Source: Phaeodactylibacter xiamenensis
Lineage (GTDB): Bacteria > Bacteroidota > Bacteroidia > Chitinophagales > Saprospiraceae
DNA: 64,000 nt
Direction: 5' to 3'
NCBI RefSeq assembly: GCF_000759025.1
Contig: NZ_JPOS01000035.1
Location: forward strand, 62,001-126,000
Shown one piece after another: positions 10,198 through 19,252 of the stretch. The position numbers were made by a program, and so were the translations under genes. The first letter of the stretch is position 1. The number at the start of each line of letters is the position of its first letter. The notes below the pieces were generated by a model that had not been told where the DNA came from, did not search any database, and saw only the letters and a list, made by a program, of their open reading frames with translations.

Positions 10198-13100
10198 ATG
10201 ACCCAAAACAGCAACCGCTTCTGGTACAAAGACAGCATTATCTACGCCCTGCCCCTGCATGCCTTCTACGACAGTAGCGGTAACGGTATCGGCGACATCA
10301 ATGGCCTGATTGAAAAGCTGGACTATCTTGAAGATCTGGGCGTCACTTGCATCTCTCTGCTACCCTTTTATGAATCTCCCCTGAAGGATGATGGCTATGA
10401 TGTCTCCGACTTTAAAAGCGTACACTCCAACTACGGTAACCTTGATGACTTTGAACGCTTCCTCGAAGAAGCGCATAAACGCGGGCTTGAGGTCATTATC
10501 GATCTCATCATGAACCACACTTCCACCGAGCACGAGTGGTTTCAGCGGGCCCGGCAGGCACCTAAGGGTTCACCGGAGCGCGACTTCTACATATGGAGCG
10601 ATACGCCGGAGTCTTACGCAGAAGCGGGTATCATCTTCAGCGATTATGAAACCTCTAACTGGGAATGGGATAACGTCGCTAAAGCCTATTACTGGCATCG
10701 TTTTTACAGTCATCAGGCTGATCTCAATTACGAGAATGAGCAGGTAAGGGAAGAAATGCGCAGCGTAATTGATTTTTGGTACAACCTGGGTGTGAATGGC
10801 GTTCGGCTGACTTCGATTATGTTCCTGTTTAGGGAAGAGGGGACCAACTGTGAAAACCTGCCTCAGGTCCACGAATACCTCCGCGAGCTGCGCAGCTATG
10901 TGGAACGCAAGCATCCGGGCAAAATCCTGATCGCAGAAACCAACCTTTGGCCGGAGGAGGCTGCTGAATACTACGGAGAGGGCGATGAGTGCCACATGAA
11001 TTACCACTTTCCGCTTATGCCACGCCTCTACATGGCCCTGCAAACGGAAGACCGCTACCCGATTATCGACATCCTCGAGCAGACGCCTTCCATACCGGAA
11101 AACAGCCAATGGGCGCTTTTCCTGCGCAACCACGATGACCTCATGCTTTCTATGGTGACGGAGGAGGAGCGGGATTATTTATATAAGGTGTTCGCACAAG
11201 ATCACGGGGCGAAGATCAATCAGGGTATCCGCCGCCGCCTTGCACCACTTTTGCTCAACGACCGCCGCAAAATAGAATTACTCAACAGCCTTTTGTTCAG
11301 CCTGCCTGGTACGCCGGTTATTTACTATGGTGATGAAATCGGCATGGGCGACAATATTTACCTGGGTGACCGTAATGGCGTCCGTACCCCCATGCAGTGG
11401 AATTCGGACCGCAATGCCGGCTTCTCTGCCGCCAACCCGCAGAAGCTTTTCCTGCCTGTCATCCGCGATCCGCTGTACCGGTACGAGGCCATCAATGTGG
11501 AAATTCAGAACCGCAATTCTTCATCCCTGCTCTGGTGGATGAAGAATATCATCAGTATGCGGAAGCGCCTGAAAGCATTCAGCCACGGTTCCATTGAGTT
11601 TTTGGATTCCATGAATGGCAAAGTCTTGTCCTTTATCCGGTCTTACGAAGGCGAAAGTATCCTTGTGGTGGCTAATTTGTCTAAGTTTTCCCAATCGGTT
11701 GAACTGGACCTCGAACGCTTTGAAGGCGTCCGGCCGGTGGAGATTTTCAGTCAGAATAAGTTCTTCGAAATAGGGGAGGAGCCCTACAAATTCACCATAG
11801 GCCCCTACGGCTATTTCTGGTTCCTGATGGAGCAATCGGAGGAGGCGGATGAATTGCCGAAAGAGCGTGCCGTCCCCGAGGTCGTCTCCGAAGTGGCATG
11901 GAGCGACTTTTTTGAAAACTACACCACCAAACGCCGCTTTGAGAAGAAAGTCCTGCCGGGGTATCTGCAGTCCTGCCGGTGGTTTGGCGGGAAGTCCAAA
12001 AAAATCGTTTCCCTGGAAGTCAGCCATTTCCCAAAAATTGAAGTGGAAGACACAGCGGCCTATTTCCTAAGTATTCGCGTGCGCTACACCGATGGGCTAC
12101 CCGAAACCTACTTCCTGCCCCTGACCTTCCTGAGCAGTGCCGAGGAAATGGTGCATTTTCTGAAAAATGAACCCCAAAGCGTGGTGTCCTACTGTAAAAC
12201 CCCAGAGCGTGAAGGGATCCTGATCGATGCCATTTACCACGAAGCCTTTCGGAATGAAATCTTCTGGCGCATCAAGACCAACTCGAATATCAACGTGAAG
12301 GTGGGGCAGCTGTCCTTCGAGTCCGGAAAAATCCTGGACGAACTGCACGTGGAACGGGAGGATGTCAGCTCAGAGGTACTCCGGGCAGAACAATCCAATA
12401 CTTCCGTCATCTATAACAGTCAGTTTTTCTTCAAGATCTACCGGAAGCTCGATACGGACATTAACCCGGACCTCGAAGTGGTGCGCTACCTCTCAGAGCA
12501 GACCGCTTTTGAAAATTCGCCACGCTACGGTGGGGGCATACAGTTTCAGGATACAGTGGAGCAGACCTTTACTATTCTGGGCCTGCTGCAAAATAAAATC
12601 CCCAATCAGGGCGAGGCCTGGACTATGATGCTGGAAGCCCTTAATCGCTATTACGAGAAGGTACTGACTAAAGTGGAACGGGATAACCCTGCACCCCCAT
12701 TGGTGAAAGCTGATCGCTTTTACTTTGAAGATACGCCCGAGCGCCTGCAACGCCTCATCGGCAGCGTGATTTACGAGCGGGCAGCCCTGCTGGGCAAACG
12801 TACTGCTGAGATGCACATTGCCCTGGCCTCCGAAACCACCGAGACGGACTTTGAGCCCGAGCGTTTTTCCCAGCACTATCAGCGGTCCATCTATTCTCAG
12901 CACCGCAAACTGGTGAATGAAAAGCTGACCGCCCTGGAGCGTCGCCTCCCCTCCCTGCCGGAGCATATTGCCACAGAGGCACACCGTATACTGGAGATCA
13001 AGGACGAAATTATGGATTGCTTTAGCCAAATTTACGCCCGCAAAATTGAGGCGACCAAGACCCGCGTGCACGGCGATTATCACCTCGGGCAGGTGCTCTT

Positions 13101-13554
13101 CAACGGTCGCGACTTTTTCATCATCGACTTTGAAGGAGAGCCCATGTACTCCATTAGCGAGCGCCGCCTCAAGCGTACGCCCTTTAAGGATGTGGCGGGC
13201 ATGATCCGTTCGCTACACTACGCCGCCTACGGGCAGTTGGTGCTCAACCAAAACTACCGCAAAGCCGATATGCCTCAGCTGGAAGAGTGGGCCAATCAGT
13301 GGTTCCATTACGTCAGCCAGTACTTTTTGACCGCTTATCTGGATACGGCGCAGGGGCATAGTTTTGTGCCGGAAGACAAGGAGGCGATGGAGCTGCTGCT
13401 GCGGACTTACATTCTGGAAAAAGCCATTTACGAAGTCGGTTACGAGATGAATGCCCGGCCAGAATGGCTTCGGATACCGATCCGGGGTGTACTTTACGCC
13501 ATGGAAGGCTACACCGGGCCTGATACCCCGGCAGTAGAGGAGAAACCAGCTTAA
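10198..13554 (+). CDS. treS: TreS-like GH13 domain fused to maltokinase (TreS-Mak); TreS nucleophile absent
   Basis: 1,118 residues. Residues 1-550 align with trehalose synthase/maltose glucosyltransferase (GH13): DDGYDVSDF, region I D102LIMNH, general acid E247 in LIAETN, and H312-D313 in FLRNHDDL. In region II, where the family has GxRxDA, this protein reads GVRLTS, so the catalytic nucleophile Asp is Thr205 (codon ACT, 10810-10812). Residues from about 595 form a maltokinase: cap motif SCRWFGGKSK, catalytic loop H958GDYHLGQ, and metal site IIDFEGEP. In the family TreS interconverts trehalose and maltose and Mak makes maltose-1-phosphate for the GlgE glucan route. Here the kinase half looks intact, while the isomerase half should be inactive as a retaining enzyme. 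Symbol is by homology only. Confidence 0.93.
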   Translation: MTQNSNRFWYKDSIIYALPLHAFYDSSGNGIGDINGLIEKLDYLEDLGVTCISLLPFYESPLKDDGYDVSDFKSVHSNYGNLDDFERFLEEAHKRGLEVIIDLIMNHTSTEHEWFQRARQAPKGSPERDFYIWSDTPESYAEAGIIFSDYETSNWEWDNVAKAYYWHRFYSHQADLNYENEQVREEMRSVIDFWYNLGVNGVRLTSIMFLFREEGTNCENLPQVHEYLRELRSYVERKHPGKILIAETNLWPEEAAEYYGEGDECHMNYHFPLMPRLYMALQTEDRYPIIDILEQTPSIPENSQWALFLRNHDDLMLSMVTEEERDYLYKVFAQDHGAKINQGIRRRLAPLLLNDRRKIELLNSLLFSLPGTPVIYYGDEIGMGDNIYLGDRNGVRTPMQWNSDRNAGFSAANPQKLFLPVIRDPLYRYEAINVEIQNRNSSSLLWWMKNIISMRKRLKAFSHGSIEFLDSMNGKVLSFIRSYEGESILVVANLSKFSQSVELDLERFEGVRPVEIFSQNKFFEIGEEPYKFTIGPYGYFWFLMEQSEEADELPKERAVPEVVSEVAWSDFFENYTTKRRFEKKVLPGYLQSCRWFGGKSKKIVSLEVSHFPKIEVEDTAAYFLSIRVRYTDGLPETYFLPLTFLSSAEEMVHFLKNEPQSVVSYCKTPEREGILIDAIYHEAFRNEIFWRIKTNSNINVKVGQLSFESGKILDELHVEREDVSSEVLRAEQSNTSVIYNSQFFFKIYRKLDTDINPDLEVVRYLSEQTAFENSPRYGGGIQFQDTVEQTFTILGLLQNKIPNQGEAWTMMLEALNRYYEKVLTKVERDNPAPPLVKADRFYFEDTPERLQRLIGSVIYERAALLGKRTAEMHIALASETTETDFEPERFSQHYQRSIYSQHRKLVNEKLTALERRLPSLPEHIATEAHRILEIKDEIMDCFSQIYARKIEATKTRVHGDYHLGQVLFNGRDFFIIDFEGEPMYSISERRLKRTPFKDVAGMIRSLHYAAYGQLVLNQNYRKADMPQLEEWANQWFHYVSQYFLTAYLDTAQGHSFVPEDKEAMELLLRTYILEKAIYEVGYEMNARPEWLRIPIRGVLYAMEGYTGPDTPAVEEKPA

Positions 13555-13556
13555 AG

Positions 13557-13937
13557 ATGGATGCGGTTGAAGCCTACATTTTGGACCTGGAGGAGCCACA
13601 GCGCAGTATCCTGGAATACCTGCACCAGCTGCTCCTGTCACACCCGGAAGTGACTTGTCAGATCCGGTACAAGATACCCTTCTATAGCCGGAAAAAGTGG
13701 GTGTGCTATACCAATCCCCGGGAGGGCGGCATAGAGCTGGCCTTCATTCAGGGCGCTGAGCTGTCGAATGAGCAGGGGCTGCTGCAGGCCCGCGGGCGCA
13801 AAATGGTCACTGGCGTTGTCTTTCAGTCGGTGGGCGATATTCCCGAGGCTGCCCTGCTGGAGGTCATTCAGGAAGCCTTGCTGCTGGATGAGGTGGCGCC
13901 CTACAACGGGCCGAAGCGGAAAAAACGGAAAAGGTGA
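13557..13937 (+). CDS. DUF1801 family protein
   Basis: 126 residues, starting 2 nt after the TreS-Mak stop, so translationally linked with it. The features fit the small DUF1801 (YdhG-like) domain: QIRYKIPFYSRKKWVCYTN, then an aromatic/Gly sheet (GGIELAFIQGAEL), and a Lys/Arg-rich tail (GPKRKKRKR). No catalytic residues are known for this family and the function is unknown. Co-transcription with a glucan/trehalose gene may only reflect operon packing. Confidence 0.8.
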   Translation: MDAVEAYILDLEEPQRSILEYLHQLLLSHPEVTCQIRYKIPFYSRKKWVCYTNPREGGIELAFIQGAELSNEQGLLQARGRKMVTGVVFQSVGDIPEAALLEVIQEALLLDEVAPYNGPKRKKRKR

Positions 13938-14007
13938 GGCAAAGTTATCAGGAAACCCGTACATTGTAGACGGATTAAATAATGTCATTCATCAAAGCGC
14001 TGTAATC

Positions 14008-14460
14008 ATGTTCATCAAAGCCCTTTCTGTATTAGCCCTCATATTTACATGCAATGCCCTGTCCGCGCAGGCCCTGGAAACGGAGCGCACTGCTGAGCCC
14101 GTAACGAAGATCGTAGATGAAATGCCCCGCTTTTACAGCTACGAATGTGAAAGTATAATGAATGAGGATAAGCGTAAACAATGCACCGATAAGGCGATGC
14201 TGGAAACCGTCTATAAAAACATCACTTACCCGCCCAAAGCAAAAAAAGATGGTATAGAAGGGACGGTAGTCATCAGCTTTATGATTGATATGGATGGTAT
14301 GACCTCTGATTTTAGGGTTACCAGGAGTTTAAGAGAAGACGTGGATCAGGAAGCACTTAGGGTGGTTAGAGATAAATTAGTGGAATGGGAGCCTGGTAAA
14401 CAAAAAGGGATGCCCGTAAATACTCAGTTTAATATGCCGGTGCGCTTCCGGCTGAATTAA
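14008..14460 (+). CDS. Secreted protein with TonB C-terminal domain
   Basis: 150 residues. The start at 14008 is chosen because it begins a signal peptide (MFIKALSVLALIFTCNALSAQ). The longer frame upstream overlaps the DUF1801 gene and looks non-coding. The C-terminal ~90 residues (ITYPPKAKKDGIEGTVVISF...DQEALRVV...FNMPVRFRLN) are a TonB_C fold, the part of TonB that contacts outer-membrane receptors. There is no membrane anchor or Pro-rich spacer apart from the signal sequence, so it is probably a soluble periplasmic TonB-domain protein rather than a working TonB. The stop overlaps the convergent thioesterase stop through a shared TTAA (14457-14460). Confidence 0.82.
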   Translation: MFIKALSVLALIFTCNALSAQALETERTAEPVTKIVDEMPRFYSYECESIMNEDKRKQCTDKAMLETVYKNITYPPKAKKDGIEGTVVISFMIDMDGMTSDFRVTRSLREDVDQEALRVVRDKLVEWEPGKQKGMPVNTQFNMPVRFRLN

Positions 14461-15209
14461 TATTGCCACCGCGTGTAAGCATTCGCCAGCACCTTCCCAT
14501 CCGCCGGGCGAAAGATGCGGTGGCAGTAGGCGCCCGGTTCAATTTCCTGTACTTCTGATTGGAGCGCATCCGCCAGTTGACCTTCAGCCCGGTATTCGAT
14601 GTCCAGAAATGCCAATTGGCGTTCTGCCAGTACCGCAGCGGGCACAGGGTCCAGCATCCACTGTATATATAAGGTGTTATTGAGGTGTTGATTGAAGTCG
14701 AGGTCATGCCAGTGCACGGTATAATCTTCCTGATAGTCTGTAGCCTTCAGTTTTTCCAGTTGCCCGGAAATGCGGGGCAGGCACTGCTCCCGGGGTGGCA
14801 TACGCTCGTTAAAAGCCAGTACAAAGTCAGGGGGATTAGCCATGCGCCGGGTTCGGGTATCCATGAGAAGCCAGGTCGAGGCAGATTGGGCAATGGGCTC
14901 GCCTTCCTGTGTTTCCACCCAAAAGTCGCGAAGGGCAAAAGCCCGGAGAAACCCTGCCGGATAGGTATGTATCCGGATGGGCTCATTCAGGTCAGGCAGG
15001 CGCTTTACCTCAATTTGCTGCCGGGTGAGCACCCAGGAAATATGATGAGGCTCCAGGTCCCAGTAGGACATGCCAATCTGAATCACATTCTGCAAGGCCG
15101 CCTCCTGCATAAGGCGGGAAAGCGCAGGTACTGTCATGCGCTGCTGTGCATCGATCTCATACGCCCGAACCCGATAATCCTGGGTGTAAAGCAGGTCGGT
15201 ATCCACCAT
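14457..15209 (-). CDS. Acyl-ACP thioesterase family protein
   Basis: About 250 residues from the ATG at 15209 (MVDTDLLYTQDYRVRAYEID); an in-frame ATG at 15236 adds nine unlikely residues. It has two hot-dog repeats of the FatA/FatB-like acyl-ACP thioesterase family. The N-terminal repeat contains MQEAALQNV. The C-terminal repeat contains VHWHDLDFNQHLNNTLYIQW, where the D-x-N-x-H-x-N residues match the catalytic region. It is expected to release free fatty acids from acyl-ACP in the cytoplasm. It is monocistronic and convergent with the TonB-domain gene. Confidence 0.85.
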   Translation of the reverse strand: MVDTDLLYTQDYRVRAYEIDAQQRMTVPALSRLMQEAALQNVIQIGMSYWDLEPHHISWVLTRQQIEVKRLPDLNEPIRIHTYPAGFLRAFALRDFWVETQEGEPIAQSASTWLLMDTRTRRMANPPDFVLAFNERMPPREQCLPRISGQLEKLKATDYQEDYTVHWHDLDFNQHLNNTLYIQWMLDPVPAAVLAERQLAFLDIEYRAEGQLADALQSEVQEIEPGAYCHRIFRPADGKVLANAYTRWQY

Positions 15210-15257
15210 GTTTTTTTGCGCTAATATAGGAAGCATCAGTTGAAGTCAACGAGACGC

Positions 15258-15310
15258 GCCCCTAACTCCTTCGCATTCAGCAGCAAGCTGAAAGGGGCTT
15301 CGGTTTTTTT
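15258..15310 (+). terminator. Terminator-like hairpin with no obvious upstream gene
   Basis: GCCCCT (15258-15263) pairs with AGGGGC (15293-15298). Nested directly inside, TTCAGC (15276-15281) pairs with GCTGAA (15287-15292). This gives 12 bp with a one-sided 12-nt bulge, followed by a T7 run on the plus strand. The only flanking genes are the minus-strand thioesterase (starting 15209) and rpsL (15603). The rest of 15210-15602 holds the rpsL promoter and nothing else I can support. Confidence 0.45.
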
Positions 15311-15494
15311 CGAAAATTTCAGGATAAAGGCAGGGGCATGCTTCCTTTCGGCCAGCGTCGGGCCGGGCGGCCAAAAATTCGGGAAAAGCGGCAGGAGAGG
15401 CAATAAAAATAGGATGGCGCGGCACCGCTCCCCACCATATGGAATGAAACGGAGCTAAAAGAACTATTATCAGGCAATTATTTTAAAACGCCCT

Positions 15495-15525
15495 TTTGGA
15501 TTTCCCTGAAAAAGATATACCTTTG
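15495..15525 (+). promoter_or_regulatory. Promoter of the str-S10-spc-alpha cluster
   Basis: TTTG (15495-15498), 19-nt spacer, TACCTTTG (15518-15525) match the Bacteroidota housekeeping sigma consensus exactly. The predicted start near 15532 leaves a leader of about 70 nt before rpsL. Confidence 0.85.
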
Positions 15526-15602
15526 CAATCGCTTTTCGAGCAAGGTATGTTAACCTCTGCCGATTAGGTATTGTTAAATACAACTCAAACTTAATTAGGA
15601 TT

Positions 15603-15977
15603 ATGCCTACAATCAATCAACTTGTACGCAAGGGCAGAAAGAAAATTGTGGCCAAGAGCAAGTCTCGCGCTTTGGACGGATGTCCACAAAAGCGTGGGGT
15701 ATGTACGCGTGTTTATACAACAACGCCTAAGAAGCCGAACTCGGCCTTGCGTAAGGTTGCTAAGGTCCGCCTGACAAACGGCATTGAAGTGATCTGCTAT
15801 ATCCCTGGTGAAGGGCACAACCTGCAGGAGCACTCCATTGTACTGGTGCGCGGCGGTCGTGTTAAAGACCTTCCCGGTGTACGTTATACTATCGTACGTG
15901 GCGCACTCGATACTGCGGGTGTTGAAGGTCGTCTTCAGGCACGCTCCCGTTATGGTGCGAAGCGTCCGAAGAAGTAA
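15603..15977 (+). CDS. rpsL: 30S ribosomal protein S12
   Basis: 124 residues, full length. S12 sits at the decoding centre. The invariant [25 protein letters not shown] block is present, shown in part as [13 protein letters not shown]. The Lys at the streptomycin-resistance position (K43 counting Met) is wild type, which predicts a sensitive S12. It is the first gene of the cluster, 40 nt before rpsG, behind a strong promoter. There is no Shine-Dalgarno; the start is preceded by an A-rich stretch as usual in the phylum. Confidence 0.99.
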   Translation: MPTINQLVRKGRKKIVAKSKSRALDGCPQKRGVCTRVYTTTPKKPNSALRKVAKVRLTNGIEVICYIPGEGHNLQEHSIVLVRGGRVKDLPGVRYTIVRGALDTAGVEGRLQARSRYGAKRPKK

Positions 15978-16017
15978 TTATGTTTCAACATATTTGCGAA
16001 ACCTCTAATTCAGAGTA

Positions 16018-16485
16018 ATGAGAAAAAGAAAGCCAAAGTTAAGAATCATCCAGCCGGACCCGCGTTATAAGGATCCGATGGTGACCCAGTTCGTCAATAA
16101 TATGATGCTGCAAGGCAAGAAAGGAACGGCCTTCCAGATTTTCTATGACGCAATGGACCTGATGAAGGAGCGTACTGATCAAGATGAGCACGCCCTTTGG
16201 AAGAAGGCGCTGAACAACGCAATGCCTCAGGTGGAGGTTCGCAGCCGCCGTATCGGTGGTGCAACTTTTCAAATCCCTACTGAGATTCCTGCCAAGCGTA
16301 AGATTGCGATTGGTATGAAGTGGTTGATTAAGTTCGCCCGTCAACGGAGCGGTAAGGGAATGGCAGAAAAGCTGGCTGCTGAGCTGATCGCAGCAAGCAA
16401 GGGAGAAGGAGCTGCTGTTAAGCGTAAAGAAGATACGCACCGGATGGCAGAGTCTAACCGTGCATTTGCCCACTTCCGCGTATAA
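16018..16485 (+). CDS. rpsG: 30S ribosomal protein S7
   Basis: 155 residues, the usual length. S7 is the primary 16S rRNA binder that nucleates the 30S head. The family blocks ALNNAMPQVEVRSRRIGG and the C-terminal KRKEDTHRMAESNRAFAHF are intact. It lies between rpsL and fusA, the standard str operon order. Confidence 0.99.
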   Translation: MRKRKPKLRIIQPDPRYKDPMVTQFVNNMMLQGKKGTAFQIFYDAMDLMKERTDQDEHALWKKALNNAMPQVEVRSRRIGGATFQIPTEIPAKRKIAIGMKWLIKFARQRSGKGMAEKLAAELIAASKGEGAAVKRKEDTHRMAESNRAFAHFRV

Positions 16486-16524
16486 TCCTTCTTAATACTT
16501 TTCAATAATTCAAAAATCCCTTTC

Positions 16525-16530
16525 GAGGAG
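16525..16530 (+). promoter_or_regulatory. Shine-Dalgarno-like GAGGAG before fusA
   Basis: GAGGAG lies 5 nt upstream of the fusA ATG. This stands out because nearly all other genes in the cluster have only A/T-rich sequence there, as is normal in Bacteroidota. Confidence 0.6.
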
Positions 16531-16535
16531 TAGTC

Positions 16536-18674
16536 ATGGCACAAAAAGATCTTAAGTACACTAGAAATATTGGTATTGCCGCGCACATCGATGCCGGTAA
16601 GACGACTACTACCGAGCGTGTCCTTTTCTACACCGGGCTTAGCCACAAAATTGGCGAGGTGCACGATGGTGCAGCTACCATGGACTGGATGGAGCAGGAG
16701 CAGGAGCGTGGTATTACCATCACTTCGGCTGCAACGAAAACGTCCTGGAAATGGAAAGAGCAGGATTATGTCGTAAACATCATTGATACCCCGGGTCACG
16801 TTGACTTTACCGTTGAGGTAGAGCGCTCCCTTCGTGTATTGGATGGTGTTGTCGCTCTGTTCTGTGCCGTATCTGGTGTGGAGCCTCAGTCTGAAACTGT
16901 ATGGCGTCAGGCTAACCGCTATAAAGTACCACGTATTGGTTTCGTCAATAAAATGGACCGTTCTGGTGCAGATTTCTTCAACGTTGTTAATGACGTGAAG
17001 GAGAAGCTGGGTGCCAATGCAGTACCTCTGCAGGTGCCAATCGGTGCTGAAGAAACCTTCGAAGGGGTTGTTGACCTGATCACCAACGAAGCGCGTATCT
17101 GGAATGAGGACGACATGGGCATGACCTATCAGGTAGTTCCTATTCCGGAAGAATTGAAGGACACAGTGAGTGAATATCGTAGTAACCTGCTCGAAGCTGT
17201 AGCAGAATATGACGAGGAGCTCCTGGAAAAGTTCTTCGAGGATGAAAGCAGCATTTCTGCAGATGAAATTCGCGCAGCTATCCGTGCAGCAGTGATCGAT
17301 ATGAGCATCATCCCTATGATGTGCGGTTCTGCCTTTAAGAACAAAGGCGTGCAGGCCGTTTTGGATGCCGTTTGTGCGTTCATGCCATCTCCGGTTGATG
17401 TGGAAGCCATCACAGGTACTAACCCGGACACAGAAGCAGAAGAGTCCCGCAAGCCGGACGTTAATGAGCCATTCTCAGCTCTGGCGTTCAAGATCGCAAC
17501 GGACCCATTCGTAGGCCGACTGGCTTTCTTCCGTGCTTACTCCGGTCGCCTCGATGCTGGCTCGTATGTACTGAATACCCGCTCTGGTAAGAAAGAACGG
17601 ATTTCCCGTCTTTACCAGATGCACTCTAATAAGCAAAACCCGATCGACTACGTTGAAGCAGGGGACATCGCGGCCGCAGTAGGTTTCAAAGACCTGCGTA
17701 CCGGTGATACCATCTGTGATGAAAACGCACCAATCGTTCTGGAAAGTATGACTTTCCCTGAGCCGGTGATCGGTCTGGCAATTGAGCCTAAGTCTCAGAA
17801 AGATCTGGACAAGCTGGGTATGGCACTGGCAAAACTGTCAGAAGAAGACCCGACCTTCCGCGTCAACTACAACGAGGAAACGAACCAAACGGTTATCAGC
17901 GGTATGGGTGAGCTTCACCTGGAAATTATCGTGGACCGCCTGCGTCGTGAATTCAAAGTAGAAGTAAGTCAGGGTGCCCCACAGGTAAACTACAAAGAAG
18001 CACTAACTTCAACAGTAGATCACCGCGAGCGCCTCAAGAAGCAGTCCGGTGGTTCCGGTCTCTTCGCAGATATGCAGTTCGAAATTGGCCCAGCCGACCA
18101 GGAATTCCTGGACAGCGAAGCATTCAAGGATGGCAAGGAAAAGCTGCAATTCGTTTGGGACATCGTTGGTGGCTCGATCGACAAGAACTATCAGAAGCCT
18201 ATTAAGGATGGTTTCCTGCAGATGATGGACAACGGCATTCTGGCCGGCTACAACATCGACAGCATGAAAGTCCGTGTGTACGATGGTTCTATGCACGCAG
18301 TGGACTCTAAGCCAATCGCTTTCGAACTTTGTGCGAAGGAGGGCTTCCGCGAAGCAGCGCCTAAGACCAATCCGGTAATCCTTGAGCCAATCATGAAGCT
18401 CGAGATTGTAACGCCGGAAGAGTTTGTAGGTTCCGTAATCGGTGACCTCAACCGCCGCCGCGGCCTGCCAAAAGGACAAGAGCCACGTGCAGGTGGAGCA
18501 GTAAGCATTAAGGCTGATGCCCCACTGTCAGAAATGTTTGGATATGTAACTTCTCTTCGTACGATCACTTCAGGTCGTGCCAACTCTACGATGGAGTTCT
18601 CACACTATGCTGAGGCACCATCAGGAATCGCGAAGGAAATTATCGCCAGCGCGAAAGGAGAAGTTAACGCATAA
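16536..18674 (+). CDS. fusA: Elongation factor G
   Basis: 712 residues. EF-G is the GTPase that drives translocation. G1 is [13 protein letters not shown], switch II region is DTPGHVDFT and G4 is [10 protein letters not shown]; domains II-V follow at normal length ([14 protein letters not shown] in domain [23 protein letters not shown] in domain V). It is the third gene of the str group. No tuf gene follows; the cluster continues straight into rpsJ, as is common in this phylum. It has an atypical strong Shine-Dalgarno. Confidence 0.99.
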   Translation: MAQKDLKYTRNIGIAAHIDAGKTTTTERVLFYTGLSHKIGEVHDGAATMDWMEQEQERGITITSAATKTSWKWKEQDYVVNIIDTPGHVDFTVEVERSLRVLDGVVALFCAVSGVEPQSETVWRQANRYKVPRIGFVNKMDRSGADFFNVVNDVKEKLGANAVPLQVPIGAEETFEGVVDLITNEARIWNEDDMGMTYQVVPIPEELKDTVSEYRSNLLEAVAEYDEELLEKFFEDESSISADEIRAAIRAAVIDMSIIPMMCGSAFKNKGVQAVLDAVCAFMPSPVDVEAITGTNPDTEAEESRKPDVNEPFSALAFKIATDPFVGRLAFFRAYSGRLDAGSYVLNTRSGKKERISRLYQMHSNKQNPIDYVEAGDIAAAVGFKDLRTGDTICDENAPIVLESMTFPEPVIGLAIEPKSQKDLDKLGMALAKLSEEDPTFRVNYNEETNQTVISGMGELHLEIIVDRLRREFKVEVSQGAPQVNYKEALTSTVDHRERLKKQSGGSGLFADMQFEIGPADQEFLDSEAFKDGKEKLQFVWDIVGGSIDKNYQKPIKDGFLQMMDNGILAGYNIDSMKVRVYDGSMHAVDSKPIAFELCAKEGFREAAPKTNPVILEPIMKLEIVTPEEFVGSVIGDLNRRRGLPKGQEPRAGGAVSIKADAPLSEMFGYVTSLRTITSGRANSTMEFSHYAEAPSGIAKEIIASAKGEVNA

Positions 18675-18698
18675 ATTTGTAAGCAGAGTTAAAACAAG

Positions 18699-18720
18699 GT
18701 GCAGCCCAACGGGGCTGCAC
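18699..18720 (+). other. Intra-operon hairpin between fusA and rpsJ
   Basis: GTGCAGCCC and GGGCTGCAC form a perfect 9-bp stem with an AACG loop, in the 79-nt gap. No U-run follows, so it is more likely an mRNA processing, stability or attenuation element than a full terminator. Confidence 0.6.
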
Positions 18721-18753
18721 TAATATCATCACTTATTTAGCTGAATTGAAGGC

Positions 18754-19062
18754 ATGAATCAGAAGATCAGAATCAAACTCCGCTCCTACGATCACAACCT
18801 GGTAGATAAATCTACAGAAAAGATCGTAAAGACGGTGAGGAACAGTGGCGCCGTAGTTACTGGACCGATTCCGCTGCCCACGAAGAAGAAAATCTTTACC
18901 GTGCTCCGTTCGCCGCACGTCAACAAGAAAGCTCGTGAGCAGTTCCAATTGCGTACCCACAAACGCCTCATCGAAATTTACACGCCCACCCAGAAGACAG
19001 TAGATGCCCTGTCCAAGCTGGAGCTGCCGAGTGGGGTTGACATTCAGGTTAAACTAACGTAA
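18754..19062 (+). CDS. rpsJ: 30S ribosomal protein S10
   Basis: 102 residues, full length. S10 is part of the 30S head and is also the NusE transcription factor. It shows [28 protein letters not shown] and the loop-sheet [11 protein letters not shown]. It begins the S10 group and is followed by an unusually long 190-nt gap with paired sequences before rplC. Confidence 0.99.
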   Translation: MNQKIRIKLRSYDHNLVDKSTEKIVKTVRNSGAVVTGPIPLPTKKKIFTVLRSPHVNKKAREQFQLRTHKRLIEIYTPTQKTVDALSKLELPSGVDIQVKLT

Positions 19063-19064
19063 GA

Positions 19065-19201
19065 AAGTATCATCGACCCGTCTTCACAGGCGATTATTGA
19101 TACTTACTGAAAAGGCTGCTGGCAGTGTAATGTTCGGTTTTAGGACATTCCTGCCCCGGTTTTAGGTTAGCGGATCGGTTAGACAGCTTCTGCTGTTAGC
19201 C
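19065..19201 (+). other. Structured spacer/leader between rpsJ and rplC
   Basis: Two inverted repeats lie in this 190-nt gap. The first is AAGTATCA (19065-19072) with TGATACTT (19098-19105), immediately after the rpsJ stop. The second is a hairpin at 19177-19201 (GGTTAG-A-CAGC / GCTG-TTAGCC) followed by a pyrimidine-rich stretch. The arrangement resembles a ribosomal-protein mRNA leader for rplC-rplD, but no known leader class is recognised. Confidence 0.45.
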
Positions 19202-19252
19202 TTTCTGTCTGTATTTAGCCTGTTATTGACGAGTTTTAAAAACCATGTACTG

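Noticed and set aside
18672-18679. TAAATTTG over the fusA stop as a promoter for rpsJ
   Set aside because: No -33 element at suitable spacing; the match overlaps the stop codon and is probably chance.
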